Positions 8,136 through 16,608 of a stretch of 64,000 nt of DNA are shown piece by piece; the stretch's first letter is position 1, and the number at the start of each line of letters is the position of its first letter. The DNA lies in contig CBDBIN010000041.1 of the NCBI GenBank assembly GCA_965206125.1, positions 124,001-188,000 on the forward strand, read 5' to 3'. The stretch comes from CAXWPM01 sp965206125 (GTDB lineage Bacteria; Acidobacteriota; Terriglobia; 20CM-2-55-15). A model generated the notes under the pieces. The model saw only the letters and a list, made by a program, of their open reading frames with translations. It ran no database searches and was not told the DNA's origin. Both the position numbers and the translations under genes were made by a program.

Positions 8136-10849
8136 AGCCGGCCGAACCGTCCGCCATTCGGGCATCTCTTTGTGCCTACCGCGTGCTCCTCTGCGTCTAT
8201 TCGCCCGAGTTCAGGGAGCTTCTAGCTCAGGAACAGACCGAAGCGTTTCTGGACCGATGCCGTGATGTCTATGGGAAAGGAGGCATCTGGGGCGTGGCCA
8301 CCATCTGGCCGAGGACCTTCTGGGACGTTATGAAGACCGCCATCGAGGACCGATGGGAACAGCACGAAAAACAGCGCGGGCGAGTATCGATTCCGGAGCC
8401 GCCCGGAGGACGGGATAGTCGAATGGATCAGCTTCTGTGGGATTTCCGTTTTGCTCTGCGCCGGCTCGTCAGGCAGCCGGCTCTGTCTGTGGTTGTCATC
8501 CTGACGCTTGCTCTCGGGATCGGGGCGAGCACCGCGATCTTCAGTGTCGTCGATGCCGTCATGATCCAGCCGCTGCCGTTTGGAGAGCCCGAGCGGATTG
8601 TGCGGCTCCGCACCAGCCACGAGAGCGAAGGCCGTATCATTTCCGTTTCCTACCCGGACTACCAGGACTGGGCGCAGGAGAATCGCGTCTTCGATCATCT
8701 GGCCGCTTTCGGAAGTCGTACCGTTACGCTGACCGGCTCCGGCCCGGCCGAGCAGTTCACGGCCGGGATCGTCTCGGCGGAGTATTTCAGGGTTCTGGGA
8801 GTCGCGCCCGTTCTCGGGCGGGACTTTCTTCTCGCAGAAGACGACGTGGCTGGGGAAGCACCGGTCGTCATCATCAGCGATTCCCTTTGGCGGGATCGTT
8901 TCGGCGGCGACCAGGACATCCTCGGCCGCAAACTGAGGCTCAACGATGCGAACTTCGAAGTCGTGGGAGTAATGCCTCCCGGGTTCGGCGGGTTCGTCGG
9001 CTCTCGGTCTCTCTGGGTGCCGATGTCGATGTACGACACGATCTCTCCGGCGACCCGTCCCTACGACTTCCTGCACACGCGTGACATCCGTTGGCACGCC
9101 GTCGTCGGTCGCCTGGGAGAAGGCGTCGCGATGGACGCCGCCCGCGAAGATATGGCGCGGGTTTCGTCGCTGATCGGGGAAGAGAACCCGGAGTCGAACC
9201 AATCCTACGGCGTCTGGATCACTACTGCCTATGAAGAGCTCATCGGTAACCTCGAACTGCCGCTCTTTATCGTTTCCGGCGGCGTCATCTTCCTTCTATT
9301 GCTAGCTTGCGCCAACGTTGCCAACTTGCTGCTTGCGCGCGCCACGCTCCGGGAAAAGGAGATTGCGATATGCGCGGCGATGGGTGCGCGGACTCGGAGG
9401 CTGGTCCGCCAGGTCCTGTCCGAGAGCGCGTGGCTTGCCATCGCGGGCGCTTCAGTCGGCCTTCTCGTGGCCCTGGGAGGCCTCCGGCTGCTGGAAGCCT
9501 TCCCCGCGGCCGCTCTTCCCTACTTTGCGACGGCATCGCTCAACTGGCGTGTCCTGGCATTCAGCGGTGCCGTGGCTATTGTCACAGTCTTCCTGACCGG
9601 AGTGGTTCCGGCATACGTCGGGTCGCGGACCGATCCCGCATCATCGTTGCAAGGGGCTCGCTCCAACATCACCGGCCACCGGAGCCGGTTGCGGGATCTT
9701 CTGGTGGTCGCGCAGGTCGCCATCGCCCTCGTCCTGGTAACCGGCGCCGGTCTGATGGTCAAGAGTTTCGACCGGATTTCCCGCTTCGAGCCCGGCTTTC
9801 CGACCGATGACCTGATGGCGATGGAAATTTCCATCCCGGCTCTTCCCTCGGCGGAGGAGACTCGGGCGCTCCTGGTTCGTCTTCTGGAAAGCCTCGAGGG
9901 CGTTCCCGGTGTTGAAAGCGCCGGATTCACATCTCACCTCTATTTCCGTGAGGGCTACCTATCGCAGTTCGTCGGCAGGGAAGGAGAACCGGAGGAGGAT
10001 TCGCTCCGAATCGACCGGCAGTTCGTAAGCCCCGGCTACTTTGATGCCATGGGCATACCGATCCGCGCAGGTCGCGGCTTCATCGATTCAGACGATGCGG
10101 CATCCGGATCGGTGACGGTCGTCTCGACCGCGCTGGCCGAGTTGTTGTGGCCCGGCCAGGACCCGCTGGGCCGAGCGGTCGACTTCGGTGAGGAGTCCGG
10201 TTCGTTGAGTGTGGTCGGGGTCGTTGGGGACGTGGTGCCCAGGGTTGTCTGGGGCCCCGCCCGGCACAATCCGCAGATCTACACTCCCGCATACCAGGCG
10301 CCGATGGGCGGTTCGCCCGAGTTCGTCCTGCGCATGCGCTCCCGGGAGGATGTCGATCTTCGTAGTGTTCGGACCGCCGTCGCCCAAGTGCACGCCGAGA
10401 TGCCGGTATCCCGGTACGCATCCATGGGTCAGTTGATTTCGCGCCAGACGGCCCGGACCCGCATCGTCGGAGCGATGATTGGGCTCTTCGCGGCCGTGGC
10501 GCTGGTTCTGGCAACGCTCGGCGTATATGCCGTCGTCAGTTACACGGTCGCGAGGCGGACCGGCGAGTTCGGTGTCCGCATGGCGCTGGGCGCGGCTCCG
10601 GCCGACATCGTGCGCGATGTGGTTGGAAGGGCGGTCAGGCTGACGGGGGTCGGGGCGGTACTGGGTACCCTCGGGGCGTACTGGCTGACCCAGTTCATGT
10701 CCGAGGTGCTGTTCGGCGTGGGACCGAGAGACCTGGCGGCCTTCGTGGCAGCTCCGGCAGTGCTGATTGCGGTCGCCATTATGGCCGGCTTCCTCCCGGC
10801 GCGCAGAGCGACGCGGATCGGACCTGTCGACGCATTGCGACATTCGTAG
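8132..10849 (+). CDS. MacB-like permease, acidobacterial duplicated orphan permease (ADOP)
   Basis: 905 residues, ATG 8132 overlapping the PadR stop. The first 90 residues are the cytoplasmic prefix seen in this family (YRVLLCVYSPEFRELL). From residue 100 there are two MacB-type modules in tandem: each has one membrane helix (first: LSVVVILTLALGIGASTAIFSVVDAV), a large periplasmic MacB_PCD domain, and an FtsX block of three helices. The second FtsX block ends FLPARRATRIGPVDALRHS, the normal family end. No ATPase domain or ABC gene is adjacent, which is typical: these are orphan permeases. Function is unknown; an export or signalling role on the MacB model is inferred. A paralogue is at 55496-58165. 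Confidence 0.93.
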   Translation: MKPAEPSAIRASLCAYRVLLCVYSPEFRELLAQEQTEAFLDRCRDVYGKGGIWGVATIWPRTFWDVMKTAIEDRWEQHEKQRGRVSIPEPPGGRDSRMDQLLWDFRFALRRLVRQPALSVVVILTLALGIGASTAIFSVVDAVMIQPLPFGEPERIVRLRTSHESEGRIISVSYPDYQDWAQENRVFDHLAAFGSRTVTLTGSGPAEQFTAGIVSAEYFRVLGVAPVLGRDFLLAEDDVAGEAPVVIISDSLWRDRFGGDQDILGRKLRLNDANFEVVGVMPPGFGGFVGSRSLWVPMSMYDTISPATRPYDFLHTRDIRWHAVVGRLGEGVAMDAAREDMARVSSLIGEENPESNQSYGVWITTAYEELIGNLELPLFIVSGGVIFLLLLACANVANLLLARATLREKEIAICAAMGARTRRLVRQVLSESAWLAIAGASVGLLVALGGLRLLEAFPAAALPYFATASLNWRVLAFSGAVAIVTVFLTGVVPAYVGSRTDPASSLQGARSNITGHRSRLRDLLVVAQVAIALVLVTGAGLMVKSFDRISRFEPGFPTDDLMAMEISIPALPSAEETRALLVRLLESLEGVPGVESAGFTSHLYFREGYLSQFVGREGEPEEDSLRIDRQFVSPGYFDAMGIPIRAGRGFIDSDDAASGSVTVVSTALAELLWPGQDPLGRAVDFGEESGSLSVVGVVGDVVPRVVWGPARHNPQIYTPAYQAPMGGSPEFVLRMRSREDVDLRSVRTAVAQVHAEMPVSRYASMGQLISRQTARTRIVGAMIGLFAAVALVLATLGVYAVVSYTVARRTGEFGVRMALGAAPADIVRDVVGRAVRLTGVGAVLGTLGAYWLTQFMSEVLFGVGPRDLAAFVAAPAVLIAVAIMAGFLPARRATRIGPVDALRHS

Positions 10850-10881
10850 CAGGCGGAGGAGTCGTCGAGAGGAGCGTTCCC

Positions 10882-12159
10882 CTAACGCGACTCGACGCGG
10901 TTTCTGCCGCTCTCTTTCGCCCCATAGAGAGCGGCATCCGCTCGGGAAACCAGTGAGTCGATCGTATCGCCAGCCGCAAATTCCGCGACGCCGAAACTGG
11001 CGGTGATGTTGGCGCCGCTCGGCACCCGCAACGATTCGGTCCGCGCGCGCACGCGCTCTGCGAACTCGATCGCAGCGTCCATCGCGGTATTGGGCAGGAG
11101 CAGGAGAAATTCCTCGCCGCCATAGCGTGCCGCAGTGTCTTCCTTCCGGCAGGAGATTCCGAGCAGGCCACCGAACGCCGACAGCACCTCGTCTCCCGAG
11201 GCGTGGCCGAAGTTGTCGTTGATCCGCTTGAACCGGTCGATGTCGGCCAGGACGACGCTCAGCGGCTGTTTGCTCCGTCGCGCGAGCGATAGCGCTTTCT
11301 CGAGCGCATCTTCGAGCGACCGTCGGTTGGCCAGCTTTGTCAACGGATCCTGATTCATCAGCGAACGGATCGTTGCGTTGGCCCGCTCGAGTTCGTCGTT
11401 CCGCTGTTGCAGATCGTCGGCCAGCTGCTTCCTTACCCGGATGTCACGAGCGATTCCGCTGACACCAACGGGCTTGCCGTTGCGAAATACGAGCTTCGTG
11501 CTCAGCTCGACCGGGATCCGACTGCCGTCCTTCTTGACGACCTCGACTTCGAACACCGTCGAGGGTTTCCCCTCCAGCTTCAATTTCGTCATTTTCTTGA
11601 GCAGCTGCCGGTACTCAGGAGCCACGAAATTCGCGAACGGTGTGCCGATTGCTTCGGCCCGAGTGGATCCGCTCATGCGTTCGGCGGCACGATTGATGCT
11701 CGTGAGATTACCTTCCAGGTCACCCGTGCAGATCGCATCTTCCGCGTTCTCCACCAGGTCCTGCAGTCTCTGCTCCGCTTCGCGCGCCTGCACTTCGAGG
11801 CTCTTGCGAAGCGAGATGTCGCGGCCAATCGTGAAGATCTCGTCGTGGTCCGGGTATGGAAAAGTCGTCCACTCCAGCCAGCGGTAGCTGTCGTTCCGCG
11901 TACGGAGCCGGAGTTCGACGATTTGGGGGCCGGGTTCGTCCATGCGGGGTTCGGCCGAAGGACGTTCGTCTACGTGGACGAGATCGGTGTAAGGGATCGC
12001 GGCGAGATCTTCAAGGGCGTAACCCAGCTTGACCTCCCAGGCCTGGTTTACCGCCTTGTAGACTTTGTCGTTGCCAGCAACCCCCATCGGGTCCGACGCG
12101 AGATCGAAGAAACGTCTCTGTCCGATCGGAGTCGTCTGGTCCTGCCTGTTCCGAGTCAT
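10882..12159 (-). CDS. Diguanylate cyclase with two PAS domains
   Basis: 425 residues. Domains in order: PAS 1 (about 15-125, ending in a typical RWLEWTTFPYPD segment), PAS 2 (about 135-250, AEDAICTGDLEGNL...), a short coiled coil (LADDLQQRNDELERANATIRSL) and a GGDEF domain (260-425). The active-site loop is GGEEF at 347-351, an active form, and RKED at 338-341 is the RxxD inhibitory site five residues before it, so product feedback by c-di-GMP is expected. It makes c-di-GMP from two GTP. No membrane helix is seen, so it is a cytoplasmic sensor. It is convergent with the permease gene. The upstream gap (12160-12439) contains its promoter region but no clear site. Confidence 0.93.
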   Translation of the reverse strand: MTRNRQDQTTPIGQRRFFDLASDPMGVAGNDKVYKAVNQAWEVKLGYALEDLAAIPYTDLVHVDERPSAEPRMDEPGPQIVELRLRTRNDSYRWLEWTTFPYPDHDEIFTIGRDISLRKSLEVQAREAEQRLQDLVENAEDAICTGDLEGNLTSINRAAERMSGSTRAEAIGTPFANFVAPEYRQLLKKMTKLKLEGKPSTVFEVEVVKKDGSRIPVELSTKLVFRNGKPVGVSGIARDIRVRKQLADDLQQRNDELERANATIRSLMNQDPLTKLANRRSLEDALEKALSLARRSKQPLSVVLADIDRFKRINDNFGHASGDEVLSAFGGLLGISCRKEDTAARYGGEEFLLLLPNTAMDAAIEFAERVRARTESLRVPSGANITASFGVAEFAAGDTIDSLVSRADAALYGAKESGRNRVESR

Positions 12160-12439
12160 GCGAGGTTCCGAGCGTTACGAAAAAATAGTACCAGCATTCC
12201 GGTGGGCAAGGGGACCGCGGAGTTCAAAAATCAGTCGTAGGCCGCCCCTACAGTGCAGACCGGACTTTCACCAGAGGCTGCTGACGATGCCAAATGATCG
12301 ATGATCAATCGGGCACTGATCATTTCACATCGACCATCGTTCATTTTAATTGGACTGTTGGCGCCCCAAAACTGTGGCGGCGCTCTATGAGCGCCGAACA
12401 ATGGGCGGTCGCGGTGCAGGCCGCCTTTCACCACGGCCG

Positions 12440-13063
12440 TCAGGCGAACGACGGCGCCGACGCGCTGGACTTCTGCCGGCGGCTGTTGCGGTCCGAACTA
12501 TCCCAGGGGAGATCGAAGAATTTCATGAACGCGGTGCGGGTTCGAGGTCCCTTCCGTCGCCGGTTCCACCCCTTAAGGCGCTCTTGGTATTCCTCGGACT
12601 CGTTCTCGTTCCAGCGACAGACGGCTGCCAGTTCACGCTTGGTGACCTTGCCGTCCAGTTCGTACAGGCACTCCGACACCTTGCTGATGGAGAGACCCTG
12701 GACGGCGCCCGTGTCGGAAATGTCGATGTTGAAAGGATGCTCGCGGCAGGCGACCGGACGGTCGTTGTAGATCGTGCACCGATCCTCCTCACCGAGAAAA
12801 AAGCACCGATCGCGTCCCCACCGGAGCGCCATCGTGGCACGACGGTTGGCGAAGCGGATCCAGAATGGATGGCGCTTGGCCAACTTGATTTCATCTTCGG
12901 CGAAGAACCGCACGAACTGGCGGGGAGCCATTCCGGTGCCGTCGACGATTCGCCGGACGTCGTGATCGGTGAGCATCACGATCGTTTCCTTACAGCAGTT
13001 TCCGCAGCCCGTGCAGCGAAACTTCAACCAATCCTGCCAGTTCTTAACAGCCGGCGTTCCCAT
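12440..13063 (-). CDS. YkgJ-family cysteine-cluster protein
   Basis: 207 residues from ATG 13063, with GGGAG upstream; the frame is open further (to 13156) but the extra residues cross a palindromic repeat and are not expected to be coding. The N-terminal RCTGCGNCCK motif, then RCTIYNDRPVACREHPF, gives the CxxCxxxC...C arrangement of the YkgJ / Fe-S or zinc-chelating family. Members are linked to flagellar motor N-methylation or are of unknown function; nothing around it supports either. Reads away from thyX-like gene upstream, on the same strand, with a 226-base gap containing a palindromic element. Confidence 0.88.
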   Translation of the reverse strand: MGTPAVKNWQDWLKFRCTGCGNCCKETIVMLTDHDVRRIVDGTGMAPRQFVRFFAEDEIKLAKRHPFWIRFANRRATMALRWGRDRCFFLGEEDRCTIYNDRPVACREHPFNIDISDTGAVQGLSISKVSECLYELDGKVTKRELAAVCRWNENESEEYQERLKGWNRRRKGPRTRTAFMKFFDLPWDSSDRNSRRQKSSASAPSFA

Positions 13064-13111
13064 TCCTGATCGCTCCCTGGTTCGTGAGATGTCCGAAGAA
13101 CCCCATGATAA

Positions 13112-13292
13112 TAGCCCGAATTTCTCACCAGTGGTCTGCTGCGGCGCCGGATACATCCGCCACTACCGCGTTGCGCTTGGTCGAGCACCTTGACGTACTG
13201 TCGAGTACGCCTGCGGCACCCTTCCGGCGCGCGCCTTGTCCTGGCGGCGTCTCCCACGCCTCGCGACGACAACCGGTGAGAAAAGCGGGCTA
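13112..13292. repeat. 181-bp MITE-like palindromic element
   Basis: The segment starts TAGCCCGAATTTCTCACC and ends with the near inverse GGTGAGAAAAGCGGGCTA (terminal inverted repeats with only two to three mismatches). In its centre is a short hairpin, CGTACT / AGTACG around GTCG (about 13195-13210), flanked by GAGCACCTTGA and GCGGCACC. It lies between the ykgJ-like and thyX-like genes and supplies the TAG stop of the latter (13290-13292). It looks like a small non-autonomous mobile element or a structured RNA; no coding capacity is apparent. Confidence 0.6.
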
Positions 13293-14972
13293 GTCGTCAG
13301 CCTCCCGATTCTTCATTTTGCCAAGAATCCTCCGTTCCTTCTCCTGAATCTTTTCCTCGGTTCCGCGTCGAGCGATGTTGTAGTCGGCCATGTCGACCAG
13401 CACGTACGGGCCGATCAGCGGAAACTTTTCTTTCACTAGCCGGTACTTTTCCTGTTCGATAAACCGGTACGTTGGGTGTCCCTGGGATATCGTCCGCAGC
13501 TCGGTCTCCCAGAAGAACTGCCGGAAGTTCTGCCATTGGTAGAAGCGAACGCGATAGGCGAGAGGGACGACGTACTGGGCCAGTTCAGGATCTTCGCTTT
13601 CTATCGCGTTGAACAGTTCGGCAGTCTGGTCGAGAGCACCCGCGTACCGTCCTGCGAGACCGGATTCGGTGAGCTCTTCCGGGATGTCGTAGCCGTGGTG
13701 TGTGGAGAAGAGTTGCCGTTCCTGCGTCATCATGCGGTGGCGGTGCAGGTCGCGGTAGGAACCGATGTCGACGAGGATCTCAAAGCGGAGATACGCGTTC
13801 TCGAGAGACCGGCCGACCTTGTACCAGCGCGCAGGACGTCCGGCCATGTACCGATCGAGCAGCTCCCTCTTTCCGTCTTCGGCCAGCGACCGGACCGTTT
13901 GGAACGCTTCGGTCCAGCCGAGGTGTGTCTGTGCGAAGAGGATTCCCGCCAGCACCTTCGTTTCGGCTTCTGAATCCCACTCCACGAGGCTGACACCCGC
14001 TTGGTGTTCGGCGTGCACCCGGTTGATCCGGTTCTCGCCGACGAACTGCCGGACCCCGGCGTACCTGTCGTTCAGGTACCGCTGGTAGTCCTGAGATTTC
14101 TCGTCTTTCAGCCGCAGGAGCAAGGAGGGGATTTCCTCGTCCAGCTCCGATTTCAGCGCTCCAGACAGCCACCGAAGTTCCCCGAGCGGGTGCCGGGCGG
14201 TTCTGTTCAGCAGGTACTCGAAGGACTGAGCGTTCCCCCTCAGGGCCACCTGGCCCAGCGTCGCCATCGGCAACAGGCCACGCAGGGTGTCGAATGCTTT
14301 CTTTTCCAGGATCGATGCCTTCTCCTCGAAGTTCGTGTGCAACCATTCCTGGAGCGGGTCCAGGAGCGCCACGTAGGTGTCGAAGAGATGGTCCATCGTC
14401 TCGACGTATTCCTCAAGGCGCCCCAGGCGTTCGAGGTCGGGTCGTGGAATGTAGTAGAGGTAGCGTCCGCCGATCTTGTGACCGAAATTGACGTAACGGG
14501 TGGACTTTTCGATCGGCTCGAGCCCGATCCGCTGATCTTCGACGAACTTCATCGCGACCTGCGAGATGCCCCATAGCACGATATGCGTTCCGGTCATCTG
14601 GGCGATGGAGTCGTCGCCATATTGCGACAGCCATTTGGCATAAAACTGCTGTGCACGCTGGTTGTTCAGGATGTTCCGGAAGCCATGCTCGCCGAGGAAT
14701 GTGACCGTGGCCTCCAGCTCGTCGGCGAGCGTCGGATCGTCCCCGTCGAGGATCGGGTAGATGTATTCCCTGAGCAGGACTTCCAGCAGGGACCCTCTGG
14801 CGCGGCTGGCCCGGGAGCAGAGCGCACCCACGATCTCCGGTGGCAGGTTGCGCAACACCGATACCAGGCCGTCGGCGTTGGTCGCGAAGGGGTCCAGGTA
14901 GCGGAGATCGCGTTCGGTCCAGCCGTGAGGCGAAAAGTCCGGCGCGTAGTTTGCGGTGTCGGGATCGGCCAT
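13290..14972 (-). CDS. FAD-dependent thymidylate synthase-like protein (ThyX superfamily)
   Basis: 560 residues from ATG 14972 (MADPDTANYAP); longer in-frame starts to 15128 look non-coding. The C-terminal half contains YRDLHRHRMMTQERQ, a variant of the ThyX signature RHRxxSxNExS, with the two His/Arg flavin-substrate residues kept but the serine region altered. The N-terminal half resembles a second, more diverged copy of the fold (around TGTHIVLWGISQVAMKFVED), which fits the double-length ThyX-like proteins found in several phyla. ThyX makes dTMP from dUMP with methylene-THF and FADH2. Whether this long form has that activity is not certain from sequence. Confidence 0.8.
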   Translation of the reverse strand: MADPDTANYAPDFSPHGWTERDLRYLDPFATNADGLVSVLRNLPPEIVGALCSRASRARGSLLEVLLREYIYPILDGDDPTLADELEATVTFLGEHGFRNILNNQRAQQFYAKWLSQYGDDSIAQMTGTHIVLWGISQVAMKFVEDQRIGLEPIEKSTRYVNFGHKIGGRYLYYIPRPDLERLGRLEEYVETMDHLFDTYVALLDPLQEWLHTNFEEKASILEKKAFDTLRGLLPMATLGQVALRGNAQSFEYLLNRTARHPLGELRWLSGALKSELDEEIPSLLLRLKDEKSQDYQRYLNDRYAGVRQFVGENRINRVHAEHQAGVSLVEWDSEAETKVLAGILFAQTHLGWTEAFQTVRSLAEDGKRELLDRYMAGRPARWYKVGRSLENAYLRFEILVDIGSYRDLHRHRMMTQERQLFSTHHGYDIPEELTESGLAGRYAGALDQTAELFNAIESEDPELAQYVVPLAYRVRFYQWQNFRQFFWETELRTISQGHPTYRFIEQEKYRLVKEKFPLIGPYVLVDMADYNIARRGTEEKIQEKERRILGKMKNREADD

Positions 14973-15180
14973 CGTCGATGTCTCGGAGTCTTTGTGAAAC
15001 GGAAGACTATACCAGAACGACGGCAGGTCAGGACCCGGCGACGTCACACCGTCTCGGTTGTTGCCGCCCCTCCATGATGTGCCCGCATCGCTGTCGGCCC
15101 GGCGCGACGCCGCCGTAACGCGGGCCATCAGATTTCTGGCACGGGCTGCTCAGCTAATCCCGGCGCGAGATCTGGACGAT

Positions 15181-15594
15181 ATGGGGTGTATGCACCTACG
15201 CTTTCGAACCCCTGGTTCCGACCAGCCCGATGCGATGTTCCGGTCCGGGACCGGCGTCCTGTCATTGACCGAAGAGAGCTTTGATCGTGAAGTCACAGAG
15301 TTTTCCGGCCTGCCGGTGCTCGTCTTTTTCGGAGCTCCGTGGTGTGAAGCCTGCCTCGAAATGGTTCCGGAACTGGCCGGGGTCGCCGACCGGTTCGAGG
15401 GCCGACTGCGCGTGGTCGAAGTGGATGTCGAAGCCGATCCGTCCCTCCGAAGCCGTTTCGGGATTCGAAGGATCCCGGCCCTGACTCTGTTTGTGGATGG
15501 GCAGGTTGCCGAGCACGAAGTCGGTTCCAAAGGGCTTGGAGTGCTCCTGCCCGTGCTCGAAGCCGGCTGCCCGGCGTCGGGCATACCGCAATAG
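15181..15594 (+). CDS. Thioredoxin-like protein with WCEAC active site
   Basis: 137 residues from ATG 15181; the frame is open to 15058 but the upstream residues overlap the promoter side of the thyX-like gene. A thioredoxin fold is clear: VLVFFGAPWCEAC (Cys55 and Cys58), VDVEADPSLRSRFGIRRIPAL with the cis-proline, and LTLFVDGQ. The active site is CEAC rather than CGPC, which would shift the redox potential. The first 24 residues are an extension with one CxxH-like MGCMH, lacking the zinc cysteines of Trx2. No signal peptide, so cytoplasmic. Divergent from the thyX-like gene. Confidence 0.88.
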   Translation: MGCMHLRFRTPGSDQPDAMFRSGTGVLSLTEESFDREVTEFSGLPVLVFFGAPWCEACLEMVPELAGVADRFEGRLRVVEVDVEADPSLRSRFGIRRIPALTLFVDGQVAEHEVGSKGLGVLLPVLEAGCPASGIPQ

Positions 15595-15789
15595 CTACTC
15601 GCGAGACTCGCGCCCACGGCATCCCCCCGATGGTCCTGACAGGTTCGGGCGGGCATGACCGGCCTTTACGACCCATCCCGAGCGTCTGCGATGCAGGCAG
15701 TATCATGTGCCGCAAAGCTTGGATACACTTACTTTCTCGGTTGTTCCGGGTCCGTGATTCCGACATAGTGGCCTCCACGGCGGTTGAAC

Positions 15790-16599
15790 GTGAGGAAAAT
15801 CCTTGTCCCAATCGTGCGGATCGTTCTCGTCACGATCCTGACCCTGGTGATCGCTGTGGCGCTGTTCGAAGATCGCTTTATCTACTACCCCACGCGTGAG
15901 ATCGTTCGGACGCCCCGAGTGGCGTACGAAGACGTTGACTTCGATGCCGTAGACGGGACGCGCCTTCACGGCTGGGTTATCCCGGCCCCCGGCCGCCGCG
16001 TTCTAATCGTAAGCCACGGGAACGCCGGAAATATCGGGCACCGCGCTTCGATGGCCGACTTCCTTCACGAAGCACTTCAGGTCAGCGTTTTCCTCTACGA
16101 TTATCGCGGCTACGGCCGAAGCGAGGGTGTCCCCTCCGAAGGCGGTACGTACGCCGACATCCGTGGGGCGTACGCCAGGATGCAGTCGCGCGGGTATGAA
16201 GCCCGTGACATCTTCCTGCTCGGACAATCTCTCGGAACTGCCGTCAGCGTGGACCTCGCGGCCGAGCTTGAAGTCGGAGGAGTGATTCTGGAGGCGCCAT
16301 TCACGAGCGTTGCGGGTGTTGCGAGAAGCCTATTGTACGTGCCCCTCGACTGGCTCCTCGGGACCCAATACGACTCCCTCGAGAAGATCGCCCGAGTCCG
16401 TGCGCCCATCGCGATCGTCCACGCTCGGGACGACCCCATCGTCGCGTTCGATCTCGGTTCTGCTCTATTCGATGCGGCGCCTGAGCCGAAACGGTTCTTT
16501 GCCGTCGATGGCGAGGTTCACGAGGGAGCGACGATGGCGCTGGGGTTGGGGCGATTGGGGGAACTGAAGGATTTCGTTTTCGACAGGCTCGATCGATGA
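15790..16599 (+). CDS. Membrane-anchored alpha/beta hydrolase (Bem46/YfhR-like)
   Basis: 269 residues from GTG 15790; TTG 15784 in frame is a weaker choice. One N-terminal membrane helix (IVRIVLVTILTLVIAVALF) is followed by an FIYYPTREI segment and an alpha/beta hydrolase domain: SHGNAGNIGHR oxyanion loop, nucleophile GQSLG, acid in HARDDPIVAF and His in DGEVHEGA. This is the pattern of the Bem46/ABHD13/YfhR group of serine hydrolases with unknown substrates. It ends nine bases from the stop of the convergent DUF1592 gene. Confidence 0.88.
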   Translation: MRKILVPIVRIVLVTILTLVIAVALFEDRFIYYPTREIVRTPRVAYEDVDFDAVDGTRLHGWVIPAPGRRVLIVSHGNAGNIGHRASMADFLHEALQVSVFLYDYRGYGRSEGVPSEGGTYADIRGAYARMQSRGYEARDIFLLGQSLGTAVSVDLAAELEVGGVILEAPFTSVAGVARSLLYVPLDWLLGTQYDSLEKIARVRAPIAIVHARDDPIVAFDLGSALFDAAPEPKRFFAVDGEVHEGATMALGLGRLGELKDFVFDRLDR

Positions 16600-16608
16600 A
16601 TGCCGGTC

